The notes beneath the pieces were generated by a model. That model saw only the letters and a program-made list of their open reading frames with translations, was not told where the DNA came from and made no database searches. This document shows positions 25,416-34,816 of a DNA stretch of 64,000 nt, one piece after another. Source of the stretch: an uncultured Treponema sp. (GTDB taxonomy: Bacteria > Spirochaetota > Spirochaetia > Treponematales > Treponemataceae); NCBI GenBank assembly GCA_900319625.1, contig ONPD01000001.1, positions 1 to 64,000 of the forward strand. Reading direction: 5' to 3'. Within the stretch, counting starts at the first letter, position 1. Each line of letters starts with the position of its first letter. The translations under genes and the position numbers were made by a program.

Positions 25416-28412
25416 TTACCTTTTCATGAGTCCTTCCAGCACGTCGTAAGTTATCGCTTTCGTCTCCCCCACCTGCAAATCTGCCTCTTTCAGCGAGCCG
25501 TCCGGGCTGATTCCCAGAGCTGTCATTCCACCGCGCTTAATTGCGGCTACTCCGGCTTCGGCATCTTCTACGCCAACGCAGTCGGTGTACCAGGCGCCCG
25601 AAAGTTCAGCGGCCTCAAGGAAGATGTCTGCTTCCGGTTTTGCCTTCTGAACGCGGTTGGCATCGGCAATTCCCTTGAACAAATCACGGATTTCAAGCGC
25701 ATCAAGAATGGCCGGCGCATTTTTACTTGAACTTGCAAGCACCGCAGGAACCCCGTGAGCCTTCAGCTCGCCAAGCAAATCCTTAATTCCCGGCAGAATG
25801 TCCGCCGGAGTAAGGCTCTTCAAAAGCTCCTTGTAACGCTCGTTTTTCCAGAAGCATTTTTCCGCCTTCTTTTCCGCCGTCCACTTGACCCCATTTTCGC
25901 GCAGAATCACTTCAAGACTTTCCTCGCGGCTGATTCCAAGCAGCATTTTGTTCATCTCTTCGTCAAAAGTCAGCCCCTCAGCGTCCGCCATCTCTTTCCA
26001 TGCCTTATAATGAAGCGGCGCCGTGTTAGTAATAACTCCGTCCAGATCAAAAAGTACGGCACCCAGCTTCTTTTTAAGAGAGAATGACACGCAATCGCCC
26101 CTACCAAGTTCAACCTTTTCATTCCTATGGTAGATAGTCAATTTACCGCGGCTATGTCCACCTTCCAAGGTCTTATCAGCCTTCCCCTTTGCTGCACTAT
26201 CCCGCAGCGAATATGTAACTTCCTCATGCGAGATTTTTACATCTAAAACATGCCCCTGAATAGCTAAAGAGAATTCCAGCCCCTTCCAGCTTTCCGGCAG
26301 CTTCGGATCAAAAGAGAAAAGACCACCGTAATCGCGGAAGCCCGCAAAACCGTAAACAGTTCCCATCCAGCTTCCTGCCATACATGCAGTATGGATTCCA
26401 TCGCGGCTGTTTCCGTTTACATCATCAATGTCCATGCGGACAGTTTTATTGTAGTAATCAAAAGCCTTTTCTGTGTCACCGGTTTCTGCCGCCATAATTC
26501 CCATAATCGAATAGCTGAGCGAAGAATCACCGGTTGTGTACTTCTGATAGTATTTGAAGTTGCGGATTTTTTCTGCCTTAGTAAAGCGTCCGCTCAGCAA
26601 AAACTGTGCCAGAACTAGATCAGGCTGCTTCAAAACCTTGTGACGGTAGATTTCCAGCGGATGATAGTGCATCAAAAGCGGGTACATAGATTTTGGTGTA
26701 TTTTCAAAATCCCAGTCAGCCTTATCAAGGAAGCTGTCATCCTGAGGATATATGCCCATTTCCTTATCAAAAGGAATGTAGATATTTTCTGCAATATTTT
26801 TCCAGCCTGCTTTTTCAGCCTCGCTGGCCTGCTTGCCTGAACGTGCCACAGAAATCTCAAGATTTTCCCGCGCCATAAAGTTTGTAAAGGCGTTGTTGTT
26901 TACGATTGCAGTGTACTCGTCCGGTCCTGTTACATCGTTGATGCAGAATTTATTTCCCTTGTGAGGAATAAAAGCTCCAAGGCTTTCCCACATGCGGGCT
27001 GTCTGAGCGCACATCTTTTCTACTGTCGCCTGGTCAAAGCCCTGATCTTCGCCATGAGCATTCAAAAAGCGATTGAGAGCAAAAATAATGTCCGCATTAA
27101 TGTGATACTGGGCAGTTCCTGCCGGGTAGTAGGCGCTGGTTTCTTCACCGTCGATTGTGCGCCATGGGTAGAGGGCACCCTTAAGGTTCAACTCTGCCGC
27201 ACGCTCTTCTGCCTTTGGCAAAATACGGCCGCGGTATTCAAGAAGCTTTTTTGCAACCTGAGGCGCTGTGTAAGTGAAAACCGGGCAGACGTAGCTTTCT
27301 GTATCCCAGAAGAAGTGGCCTTCGTAGCCTTCACTTGTAAGTCCCTTGGCACCAATGCTGGCTTTTCCTGTACGGCTTGCTGATTGCAAAAGGTGGAAAA
27401 GGCTGAAGTGAAGTGCCTCTTCGCTTTTTTCGTCGCCGTCAATTTTGATTTTTGCAACATCCCAGAAGTCAGAAAGGAAGTCCTTCTGCTCTGTTACGGC
27501 TGCATCAAAACCCGCACTTGCAAAAGCCGAGCATTCTTTTTCTGCCTGATTTGCTAAGGCTTTTATATCACCGCCGTCAGATTCGCTCTGCCAGCAGTAA
27601 GTTATATATTTTTCTAAAATTATTTTCTTTCCGGGCTGCAAAGTAGCCTTTGTAAAAACGTAAGGAATTTGGTCATTTTCAAATAAAAATCCTTCATTTT
27701 TAACGAATTTTTGCGAAATTCCATCGATTTTTGCCAAATTCTGCACATTTCCGCTCAAAAAAAGTCCCGATTTTGCTGTTTTTTCGGTAAACCTGATAAT
27801 GCCGTTTTCAGCCGAATTTCCGCAAATTTCCACATTTTTTGAAAGAATTTCCAGCGGTTTGTGGCGGAATTTTGCCCCGATTCTTGGGTCATCTTCCGCA
27901 AGAATATTGCCTGCGGTAATATCAACAGCAGAGGCAAGCTCAATTTCCAGAGGAGAGTTTCCTGTATTTTTTACGCAATAACGGATTGCGGCGCAGTTTT
28001 CATTCTTAAAAGAAACAAGACGTTCGCTGTGCAGGTGGATTTTATTCTGACCATTTTCCCAGTCACATTCGCGGGTCAAAAGACCTTTTTCCAAATCTGT
28101 GGTCAGCGTATTCGATGTGCATTTTCCGCTGCTTCCGTCGATTGCAAAAGGAGCGCCATTAACGCGCATTTCAATTCTTTTTGCGTCCGGCAGATTCAAA
28201 ATTGTTTCATGATTTTTTGCGTATCCGTAGGCAGTTTCGCCGTAAAGAATACTTTCCTTATCAAAAAATCCGTTTATATAAGTTCCTTTATGGAAGGTGC
28301 CGGCTTTTTCTTCTGTGTCGCCGCGCATACCAATATTACCGTTGCCCAGCGTAAAAAGAGTTTCGTTACGCTGAACGCTGTCTTTTCCAAATTTATCTGT
28401 CTTAAAAATCAT
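25416..28412 (-). CDS. GH65 disaccharide phosphorylase fused to beta-phosphoglucomutase
   Basis: A single 998-residue polypeptide holding two enzymes. Residues 1 to about 770 are a GH65 phosphorylase (maltose, kojibiose, nigerose, trehalose and related activities) that splits an alpha-glucosyl disaccharide with phosphate to give beta-glucose 1-phosphate. Evidence includes GHFFWDTESY (366-373), VTGPDEYTAIVNNNAFTN with general acid E499, and YTTGDSSLS near the phosphate site. Residues 782-998 are a HAD-fold beta-phosphoglucomutase: FDLDGVITNTAPLHYKAWK with nucleophile D789 and D791, LASSSKNAPAIL, KAKPEADIF and GVEDAEAGVAA. The fusion would channel beta-glucose 1-phosphate straight to glucose 6-phosphate. 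The start has GAGG four bases away, and the gene lies eight bases after amylosucrase. The exact disaccharide is not decidable by eye. Confidence 0.92.
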   Translation of the reverse strand: MIFKTDKFGKDSVQRNETLFTLGNGNIGMRGDTEEKAGTFHKGTYINGFFDKESILYGETAYGYAKNHETILNLPDAKRIEMRVNGAPFAIDGSSGKCTSNTLTTDLEKGLLTRECDWENGQNKIHLHSERLVSFKNENCAAIRYCVKNTGNSPLEIELASAVDITAGNILAEDDPRIGAKFRHKPLEILSKNVEICGNSAENGIIRFTEKTAKSGLFLSGNVQNLAKIDGISQKFVKNEGFLFENDQIPYVFTKATLQPGKKIILEKYITYCWQSESDGGDIKALANQAEKECSAFASAGFDAAVTEQKDFLSDFWDVAKIKIDGDEKSEEALHFSLFHLLQSASRTGKASIGAKGLTSEGYEGHFFWDTESYVCPVFTYTAPQVAKKLLEYRGRILPKAEERAAELNLKGALYPWRTIDGEETSAYYPAGTAQYHINADIIFALNRFLNAHGEDQGFDQATVEKMCAQTARMWESLGAFIPHKGNKFCINDVTGPDEYTAIVNNNAFTNFMARENLEISVARSGKQASEAEKAGWKNIAENIYIPFDKEMGIYPQDDSFLDKADWDFENTPKSMYPLLMHYHPLEIYRHKVLKQPDLVLAQFLLSGRFTKAEKIRNFKYYQKYTTGDSSLSYSIMGIMAAETGDTEKAFDYYNKTVRMDIDDVNGNSRDGIHTACMAGSWMGTVYGFAGFRDYGGLFSFDPKLPESWKGLEFSLAIQGHVLDVKISHEEVTYSLRDSAAKGKADKTLEGGHSRGKLTIYHRNEKVELGRGDCVSFSLKKKLGAVLFDLDGVITNTAPLHYKAWKEMADAEGLTFDEEMNKMLLGISREESLEVILRENGVKWTAEKKAEKCFWKNERYKELLKSLTPADILPGIKDLLGELKAHGVPAVLASSSKNAPAILDALEIRDLFKGIADANRVQKAKPEADIFLEAAELSGAWYTDCVGVEDAEAGVAAIKRGGMTALGISPDGSLKEADLQVGETKAITYDVLEGLMKR

Positions 28413-28419
28413 ATTTCCT

Positions 28420-30234
28420 CTACAAATTTTCGCTCAACCAGCGGACTTCGTATGGGCCTAGCTGCTGAGCGTAGAAGTTTTCGTATTTCTGGCCGGTAAG
28501 AAGGTCTGTGCTTTCTTTTGACCAGGCGCCGATTTTGAAGGCGGCCGGCCGCTCGCTGAAGTTAGCTACTACGTGAATTGTGCCTCGGCGGAAAGCAAAA
28601 ACAGCAGAATCCTGAGTGTCATAGAAAGTGATTTCTGTGCCGCCCAGCATTTTTTCTGCCTTACGAAGCTTAATTGCCTTCTTTACAAAATCAAAAACTT
28701 CCTTCTGAGCCGGAATCAATTTTCCCTTCCAGTCAGTTTTAAGGCGGTGAACCCAGCGGGAATCTTCTTTCTGTTCGTCACGCTCGCGGTAAGAATAATC
28801 GTTGAAAACTGCCTTTTCGTCATTGGCATATAAAAGCGGAATGCCAGGCAGGGCAAGCACAACTGCGTACATCATTTTTAGGCGTGATACAGCCATTTTT
28901 TCGAGTAATTCATTTTTAAGGGTCTGAGACTGCTCAAGCCCCGCAAGACTGGCCATAGTTCCGCAGATTCGGCAGTCACCAGTTGTCGGGTTCAGCTGGA
29001 AAGGCTCACCGGCACTAAAGGTTCCTTCAAAGCGGCCTGTAAAGAAGCGGTTAAGGAACTGGCGGTGGGTAAAGCCGTTAATGCCAAGACTAGCAGCATC
29101 TTCATCACTGAAGGTCCAGCCGATATCATCATGACAGCGGATATAATTTACCCAGGTACAATCGCCCGGAATATACCAGCGTTTTTTAAGAGAAAGATTT
29201 AATAAACGTGTGTCGCGGGTAGCAACCGTTGACCACAAAAGAGCCATCTGCAGCGGATTATAGCTGATGGCGCATTCATCCTTGTGAATGTACTGAACAA
29301 CCTGGTCAGGATGAACAATCGCCTCGCTCTTGAAAACAAGAGAAGGACAGGCAATGCGTGCTACATACTGGAAAGCCTTAATCAGCGTGTGGGCCTTTGG
29401 AAGGCTTTCGCAAACAGTACCCTTTTCCTTCCATACAAAGGCAAGAGCATCAAGACGAAGTACATCTACACCAAGGTTAGCAATACTCAGCATTTCCTCG
29501 CACATGGCAAGGAAAACTTCCGGGTTGGAATAGTTCAAATCCCACTGGAAGGAATTGAAGGTTGTCCACACCCAGATATCCTGTTTTTCCAGATAAGTAA
29601 AAGAGCCTCGGCGCACGGTCGGGAAAATCTCGCGTAAATTGCGGTTCCAGTCGTCAACCTCAGCCTTGTCTTTGTACATGTAATAATAATTCATGTACTT
29701 TTTGTCGCCTTTTTTTGCCTTAAGAGCCCATTCATGCTCATCACTTGTGTGATTAAAGACAAAATCAAGTACCAGACGGATTCCTTTTTTGTGGAATTCA
29801 TCTGCTACAAATTTCAAATCTTCAATTGTTCCAAGGCGAGGCTGAACTTTACGGTAAGAAGAGATGGCATAACCGCCGTCATTTTCTCCCTTAGGGCAGT
29901 CAAAAAGCGGCATAAGGTGAACGTAATTAACACCCAGCTCTTCAAAATAAGGAATTTTTTCTACAAGTGCGCGCAAATTTCCGGCAAAGAGATCAACATA
30001 GAGCATCATACCTACTGTTTTTTCGCTCTGATACCAGAAATCTTTTCCGCTCTGGGCCGCCTTTATTGCCTGGTCATCAAGTTTGACCAGGCTTTTTTCG
30101 CGGGCCTTATTTGCATCTGACATGATTTTTTCCAGACGATTCATAATCTGGTAAAAATCCCATCGCTTACCGTACAGGCTGAAAAGCAGCTCTGTAAGGT
30201 TTGCCATATTTTGTTCAAGTTGAGTGTTATACAT
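28420..30234 (-). CDS. Amylosucrase-type GH13 enzyme (GH13_4)
   Basis: Amylosucrases transfer glucose from sucrose to alpha-glucan and release fructose; some relatives mainly hydrolyse sucrose. The match is close along the length: HLMPLFDCPKGENDGGYA, LDFVFNHTSDEHEWA, REIFPTVRRGSFT, WVWTTFNSFQWDLNYSNP, DVLRLDALAFVWK with nucleophile D262, FKSEAIVHP with acid/base E304, and YIRCHDDIGWTF. No signal peptide is present, so it acts inside the cell on imported sugar. It follows the inner permease gene by 22 bases and precedes the GH65 fusion by eight, so all are one transcript. Specificity (polymer formation, isomer formation or hydrolysis) is open. Confidence 0.9.
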   Translation of the reverse strand: MYNTQLEQNMANLTELLFSLYGKRWDFYQIMNRLEKIMSDANKAREKSLVKLDDQAIKAAQSGKDFWYQSEKTVGMMLYVDLFAGNLRALVEKIPYFEELGVNYVHLMPLFDCPKGENDGGYAISSYRKVQPRLGTIEDLKFVADEFHKKGIRLVLDFVFNHTSDEHEWALKAKKGDKKYMNYYYMYKDKAEVDDWNRNLREIFPTVRRGSFTYLEKQDIWVWTTFNSFQWDLNYSNPEVFLAMCEEMLSIANLGVDVLRLDALAFVWKEKGTVCESLPKAHTLIKAFQYVARIACPSLVFKSEAIVHPDQVVQYIHKDECAISYNPLQMALLWSTVATRDTRLLNLSLKKRWYIPGDCTWVNYIRCHDDIGWTFSDEDAASLGINGFTHRQFLNRFFTGRFEGTFSAGEPFQLNPTTGDCRICGTMASLAGLEQSQTLKNELLEKMAVSRLKMMYAVVLALPGIPLLYANDEKAVFNDYSYRERDEQKEDSRWVHRLKTDWKGKLIPAQKEVFDFVKKAIKLRKAEKMLGGTEITFYDTQDSAVFAFRRGTIHVVANFSERPAAFKIGAWSKESTDLLTGQKYENFYAQQLGPYEVRWLSENL

Positions 30235-30256
30235 ATTAAACCTTTATTGTGTCTTA

Positions 30257-31177
30257 TTAACCTTTTACCGAACCTGCAAGAAGTCCGCGTACAAAGAATT
30301 TCTGCAATCCAAGGAATACACAAAGCGGCAGAATCAAAGAAACGAAGGCGCCGGCTGTAAGAAGATGCCAGTCAGTTCCACGGGTTCCAGCCATATTCAT
30401 AAGGCGAACGGTTACAACTTCAAGATTCTGTCCGACACCGCCGCGGGCACCGCTGAGGAATACCAGGGCAACAAGCATATCATTCCAAACCCAGATGAAC
30501 TGGAAGATTGCAAATGAAGCGATTGCAGGAACAGAAAGTGGCAATATCAGGCGGACAAAGGTTGTAAAGTGGCTTGCTCCGTCAATAAATGCCGATTCAA
30601 GAATCGAGCGTGGCAGGCTGGAAATGTAGTTGAACATCATATAAGTAGCCAGTGGAAGACCAAAGCCCGCATGTGCCAGCCATATACCCAGGTAAGAACC
30701 GTTCAAACCGATTTTGTTGTAGTCACGAAGAATCGGAATCAAAGAAATCTGAAGAGGAACTACAAGCAAGGCGATAATCATAGCCAGCAGAACGCTGCGT
30801 CCCTTAAAATTGAGCCATGCAAATCCATAAGCGGCAGCAGCAGCAATAAAAATCGGGATGATAACAGCCGGAACTGTAACTGTAATAGAAGAAAGGAAGG
30901 CACTGAGCATAGTTGCGCCACGGATTGCAGTTGTTCCGGTAGCGTTTCCTACGTTATAGCGCTGACCAAGAAGAACCTGGTTATAGTTATCCAGGGTAAA
31001 CTTCTGAAGTGTAGAGAAAGCCTTCCACCAGCCGGTCGAGCTTGTTGCATCGGCAGTTCTGAATGAAGTAATGAAAATACCGATTGTCGGAACTGTCCAC
31101 ATAAGACAGATTGCAACTAAAACTGCTGTTATGATAATACCGTTTAAGGTGATTTTAGAATCGCTCTTATTCATCAT
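30257..31177 (-). CDS. Carbohydrate ABC transporter permease (MalG type)
   Basis: Inner-membrane subunit of a CUT1 sugar importer. It has about six hydrophobic segments and the cytoplasmic EAA-type loop ESAFIDGASHFTTFVRLILPLSVPAI, which docks on the ATPase. The C-terminus GLLAGSVKG is typical of MalG-like proteins. Its ATG overlaps the stop of the partner permease by four bases and has GGAGG seven bases upstream. No ATPase gene is found in this locus or elsewhere in the window, so a shared MsmK-like ATPase encoded elsewhere probably serves it. The likely substrate is sucrose or an alpha-glucoside, judged from the neighbouring enzymes. Confidence 0.9.
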   Translation of the reverse strand: MMNKSDSKITLNGIIITAVLVAICLMWTVPTIGIFITSFRTADATSSTGWWKAFSTLQKFTLDNYNQVLLGQRYNVGNATGTTAIRGATMLSAFLSSITVTVPAVIIPIFIAAAAAYGFAWLNFKGRSVLLAMIIALLVVPLQISLIPILRDYNKIGLNGSYLGIWLAHAGFGLPLATYMMFNYISSLPRSILESAFIDGASHFTTFVRLILPLSVPAIASFAIFQFIWVWNDMLVALVFLSGARGGVGQNLEVVTVRLMNMAGTRGTDWHLLTAGAFVSLILPLCVFLGLQKFFVRGLLAGSVKG

Positions 31178-32238
31178 TTGAATACCTCCTTATCCTTGAA
31201 TTCCTTGAGGTTGTAGTAAATTACAGGGCTAACGGCAACCAAAATCAAAATAGCGATTGCTGAACCGCGTCCGTAGTGAAGGAATTTGAACATCTGCTTG
31301 TACTGCTGAGAAGCAAGAACTTCTGTACCATACAAACCGTTTGTCATAGAGAATACGATATCGAAACACTTAAGAGCCGCAAGGAAGATTGTAGTAGAAA
31401 CGCTGATAATTGAAGCGCGGATATTCGGAATGATAATCTGAACTAAGATTCTGAATTCTCCGGCGCCGTCAATTCTTGCAGCTTCTATCATATCCTCTGG
31501 AACGGCTTTTAAAGCTGCCGAAAGAACAACAAGCGCAAATCCTGTCTGAAGCCAGACAAAAATTACGATGAGGAAAAGGCTGTTCCACGGAGCTTTACCA
31601 AGCCAGTTCTGAGGCTGACCTCCCAAAGTAACCACGATTGAGTTCAAAAGACCAATCTGTTCACTGCCAACAGGGCGGAAGGCGTACATAAATTTGAAGA
31701 TTACGCCGGCACCTACCATTGAAATTGCCATAGGCAGGAAGATAAAGGTCTTTGAAGTTTTTTCTATATAACTTCTTTCTGCCAGAATTGCTGTAATAAG
31801 TCCCATCAAAACGCTGAGGCCTGTTCCAAAGAAAAGCCAGATAATTGTATTTCTGATTGAAACAAGCATGGTTCTGTCAGTAAAAAGATATTTGTAATTG
31901 TCAAACCAAACAAAATGCTCAGATTTTTTATCCAAAAAGCTGAGTCCAAGAGAGCGAACAGTCGGAATGAGCAGATACCAGCCCATAATCAGAACTGCAG
32001 GTCCGATAAAAATATAAGGAACAATCTTGTTATAAACTTTTGCGCTGAAATTCTGTGCAATAAGGTTCAAAGAATAGAACAAGAGACCAACGCTGGCAAT
32101 GCCCCATACAACGGCAACCAGGGTCGTAAAAATTTGATTCAAAACATTGGCGCGGAGTGCAAAAAATCCTCCAAGCATAACAAGCGCAGTGCAGCATACA
32201 ACGCCAATGGTTTTTGTAATTCCAGATTTGTCTGTCAT
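31174..32238 (-). CDS. Carbohydrate ABC transporter permease (MalF type)
   Basis: Partner permease of the CUT1 importer. It is longer at the N-terminus (354 residues), with two extra hydrophobic segments (MLGGFFALRANVL and IASVGLLFYSLNLIA) before the conserved core. The EAA loop reads EAARIDGAGEFRILVQIIIPNIRASI. It has a GAGG ribosome binding site and is joined by a four-base overlap to the next permease. Upstream, an intrinsic terminator separates it from the binding-protein gene, which would keep the permease level below that of the binding protein. Confidence 0.9.
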   Translation of the reverse strand: MTDKSGITKTIGVVCCTALVMLGGFFALRANVLNQIFTTLVAVVWGIASVGLLFYSLNLIAQNFSAKVYNKIVPYIFIGPAVLIMGWYLLIPTVRSLGLSFLDKKSEHFVWFDNYKYLFTDRTMLVSIRNTIIWLFFGTGLSVLMGLITAILAERSYIEKTSKTFIFLPMAISMVGAGVIFKFMYAFRPVGSEQIGLLNSIVVTLGGQPQNWLGKAPWNSLFLIVIFVWLQTGFALVVLSAALKAVPEDMIEAARIDGAGEFRILVQIIIPNIRASIISVSTTIFLAALKCFDIVFSMTNGLYGTEVLASQQYKQMFKFLHYGRGSAIAILILVAVSPVIYYNLKEFKDKEVFK

Positions 32239-32275
32239 ACATCCTCACTATAAATAACCCGCGCACTGCGAGTAA

Positions 32276-32303
32276 GAAAAAAAGGGGGTGCGAGAACACC
32301 CCC
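32276..32303 (-). terminator. Intrinsic terminator/attenuator between binding-protein and permease genes
   Basis: On the minus strand a perfect GGGGGTG/CACCCCC stem (32284-32290 with 32297-32303) with a six-base loop is followed by at least seven T residues. It lies 15 bases after the binding-protein stop, inside the operon, so it should be leaky. Confidence 0.85.
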
Positions 32304-32318
32304 ACCGTTCAGCCACCG

Positions 32319-33614
32319 TTAATTAGGCCAGCTTTCTTCAATGTTCTTAAGACATGTAGCAGCATTTTCTGCGCCAGAAACGTAGTTAACCATTCCTGTC
32401 CAGAATGTACCGGCACCAACTTCTGCAGGCATCAGGTCAGATGCGTCGAAGCGGAATACAGTAGCGTTTACAAGAATCTTAGCGATTTCGCGCTCAAGGC
32501 TGTTACCGTAGTCATCAAAGTTCTGTGTTTTGTGTGGGAACAAAGCACCACCGATTCTTGCCCAAGGAGCACAAGCTTCCCAAGTTGTAAGGAATTCAAG
32601 GAATTCATCTACACCGGCTTTCTCGCTGAATTTAACGAACTGGTCACCACCACCAAGAACTGGTGTTCCCCATTTTTCATCAACAGCTGGAAGAGCGAAT
32701 ACACCTACGTTATATTCAAGATTTGCCTGAATATCATCCTGCATAAAGCCTGTAATGAAGTTACCCTGCATGTTCATCATTGCTTTTGGTGGGTTTTCAT
32801 AGATAGGTTTTACAGAATCACCGTAGTTGCTTGTTACGATGTTTGTAGATCCACCGTAAACGTATTTATTGTTGAGCCAGATTTCTCCACAAGTTTCCAA
32901 TGCCTTCTTTACAGCAGGATCATTGAATGCGATTGTGTGATTTACCCATTTGTCATATACATCAGGACCAGCTGTACGGAGCATCATATTTTCAAGCCAG
33001 TCTGTTCCAGGCCAACCAGAAGCAGCACCAGATTCAAAACCGATTGTCCAAGGAGTATCTCCGTTAGCAACCATCTTGTCCATCAAAGCTTTAAGCTCTG
33101 ACCAGTTATTTGGAATTGAATAGCCTTTTGATTCCCAGTAAGGCTTGTTGTACCATACAAAACTCTTGGCATTTACACGATGGAATACACCATAAGTTTT
33201 TCCATCATCTGCAGAACCAAGCTGCTTCCATACTGGAGCGTAGTTCTTTTCGATTGCAGAAACAACATTACTTCCGAGCGGTTTGATATAACCTTTTGCA
33301 GCAAAGTTTTTCATCATACCTGGCTGTGGCAAAGCTGCGATATCAGGTGGTGTACCTGCTTCAGCCTGTACCTGAATCTGAGTTTCGAACTCAGGGCTTC
33401 CTTCGTAAACTACATTGTACTCTGGATGTTTTTCATTGAAGATTTTTACGATTTCTTCAAATCGGGCAGCTTCTTCACCTCTGAATGCACCAAAAACAAG
33501 AATTGTCTTGTCAGCTGCTTTAGCTTTTGAACCTGAATCTGCTTTCTTAGAGCATCCTATAAAAGATGCCAGCAAAGCAGCGCCACATAAACCTGCAAGG
33601 GCTAATTTTTTCAT
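32319..33614 (-). CDS. Sugar-binding lipoprotein of ABC importer (family 1)
   Basis: Extracytoplasmic solute-binding protein (431 residues) for the first sugar importer. The N-terminus is a lipoprotein signal (MKKLALAGLCGAALL, lipobox SFIGC, Cys21) followed by a Ser/Lys/Ala linker. The mature part has the family-1 beginning ILVFGAFRGEEAARFEEIVKIFNEKHP and the usual mid-protein GTPPDIAALPQPGMM. Strong GGAGG ribosome binding site. It follows the LacI gene by 65 bases and precedes the permeases. An intrinsic terminator just after it is the usual device for making more binding protein than permease. Ligand inferred: sucrose or a related alpha-glucoside. Confidence 0.9.
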   Translation of the reverse strand: MKKLALAGLCGAALLASFIGCSKKADSGSKAKAADKTILVFGAFRGEEAARFEEIVKIFNEKHPEYNVVYEGSPEFETQIQVQAEAGTPPDIAALPQPGMMKNFAAKGYIKPLGSNVVSAIEKNYAPVWKQLGSADDGKTYGVFHRVNAKSFVWYNKPYWESKGYSIPNNWSELKALMDKMVANGDTPWTIGFESGAASGWPGTDWLENMMLRTAGPDVYDKWVNHTIAFNDPAVKKALETCGEIWLNNKYVYGGSTNIVTSNYGDSVKPIYENPPKAMMNMQGNFITGFMQDDIQANLEYNVGVFALPAVDEKWGTPVLGGGDQFVKFSEKAGVDEFLEFLTTWEACAPWARIGGALFPHKTQNFDDYGNSLEREIAKILVNATVFRFDASDLMPAEVGAGTFWTGMVNYVSGAENAATCLKNIEESWPN

Positions 33615-33679
33615 AATCCGACCTCCTAACTTCGCGGATAACTTTTATAATTAAAGAACAGCCTTCCCCTGTCCTCTAT

Positions 33680-34687
33680 CTACACTGTCGTGTTCCTCTC
33701 CACAACGTGAAGTGGCAATTTAATCGAAATCGCAGACTTCTGCGGATTTTTGATTCTTTCAAGAATCTGCCGTGCTGCCTGCCTGCCCGACTCCTCAAGA
33801 TGCTGATCGATCGAGCTCAAACCCACATACTGCGAAATATCAATATCATCAAAGCCAAGAATTTTTACCTTTTCCGGGCATTTGATCCCTCTCAGGCGGG
33901 CAAGATAGAAAAAGCGGGTCGCAATCAAATCACTTGAACAGAAAACACAGTCCAGATTTTCAGCCTGACTCAAAAACTCGTTGATACCATCATCAAGCTT
34001 GTCCTCTGCAAAAGCGCCCAGCCATATATTCTGAGGCAGCAGCTCAATTCCCTTAGATGCAAAAAATTTCTTGTAGCCTGAAAGACGGTCTTCGGTTGCC
34101 GGAACAGAATAGTCAAGGTAAGACTTTTCACCAATAAAACCCGGATTTCTGCAGCCCATATTGTAAAAATATTCTGCCGCAGTCTTACCACCTTTTTTGT
34201 TGTCGATTACAATGCAGTCAAAATCATCGTAAACCTGCTCAACAAAGCAAACCGGAAAGCCAGCCTCGCGCAGCATATCCTGCATCTGCTCGTTAAGCTG
34301 AACGCAGAAGAGAATCAAGCCGTCAACGCGATTCTGCACAACCAGGCTGGAAATATAATTGTTCAAATCTTCTGTGGTACTAATCGAATAAATGATAAGC
34401 TCATAATGCTCAGAAGCCAGAACTTCAGTAACACCACGCAGGCGCTGCATAAAAGACGGCTGAGTGAAAAATGGGGCAAGAACCGCAATTTTTTTGTAGG
34501 ATTTTCGAGCATTGATTACCGCATCAACCTTAGGCACAAAATTAAGCTCTTTGATTACATCAAGGACAAGCTGACGCTTTTTTTCTGCAACTTTTTCCGG
34601 CGCATTCAAAACACGGCTGACCGTAGCAGGACTAACACCCGCTTTATCCGCAACATCGTAAATTGTTACCTGTTTTGTCTGTACCAA
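33680..34687 (-). CDS. LacI-family repressor of the sucrose/alpha-glucoside locus
   Basis: The N-terminal helix-turn-helix VTIYDVADKAGVSPATVSRVLN (residues 8-29) and the hinge region are followed by a periplasmic-binding-protein-like ligand domain (KKIAVLAPFFTQPSFMQRLRGV through GFDDIDISQYVGLSSIDQHLEE). The start is TTG at 34685-34687, with AGGAG eight bases upstream. It is the first gene of the unit running through binding protein, permeases, amylosucrase, GH65 fusion and kinase. A LacI-type operator lies just upstream, over the expected transcription start, so it is likely to repress itself and the locus until an imported sugar binds. Confidence 0.9.
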   Translation of the reverse strand: MVQTKQVTIYDVADKAGVSPATVSRVLNAPEKVAEKKRQLVLDVIKELNFVPKVDAVINARKSYKKIAVLAPFFTQPSFMQRLRGVTEVLASEHYELIIYSISTTEDLNNYISSLVVQNRVDGLILFCVQLNEQMQDMLREAGFPVCFVEQVYDDFDCIVIDNKKGGKTAAEYFYNMGCRNPGFIGEKSYLDYSVPATEDRLSGYKKFFASKGIELLPQNIWLGAFAEDKLDDGINEFLSQAENLDCVFCSSDLIATRFFYLARLRGIKCPEKVKILGFDDIDISQYVGLSSIDQHLEESGRQAARQILERIKNPQKSAISIKLPLHVVERNTTV

Positions 34688-34702
34688 AATCGAATCTCCT
34701 TT

Positions 34703-34718
34703 ATGAAACCGCTTTCAT
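34703..34718. promoter_or_regulatory. LacI-type operator of the first sugar locus
   Basis: ATGAAACCGCTTTCAT is an inverted repeat (ATGAAA...TTTCAT) centred on CG, as LacI/GalR proteins bind. It starts about 12 bases beyond the -10 box, between promoter and ribosome binding site, so a bound repressor would block the start of transcription. Confidence 0.7.
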
Positions 34719-34730
34719 GTTTCTGATTTC

Positions 34731-34758
34731 ATTTTAACCCGATTTCTTTCTTTGTCAA
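34731..34758 (-). promoter_or_regulatory. Promoter of the LacI/sucrose-type operon
   Basis: Minus strand: perfect -35 TTGACA (34753-34758), 16-base spacer, -10 TAAAAT (34731-34736). It gives a normal leader containing the operator and an AGGAG ribosome binding site. Confidence 0.75.
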
Positions 34759-34816
34759 ATTTATTTTTAAAGAATTTTGAAAATTTTTTAGAAATTTGTG
34801 TTATTGAAGAGAATTT

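Noticed and set aside
27861..28499. 212-residue open frame on the plus strand
   Set aside because: Antisense shadow of the GH65 fusion and amylosucrase genes, both of which have intact catalytic motifs in the other strand.
32532..33101. 189-residue open frame on the plus strand
   Set aside because: Antisense to the binding-protein gene; Cys- and His-rich translation without domain features.
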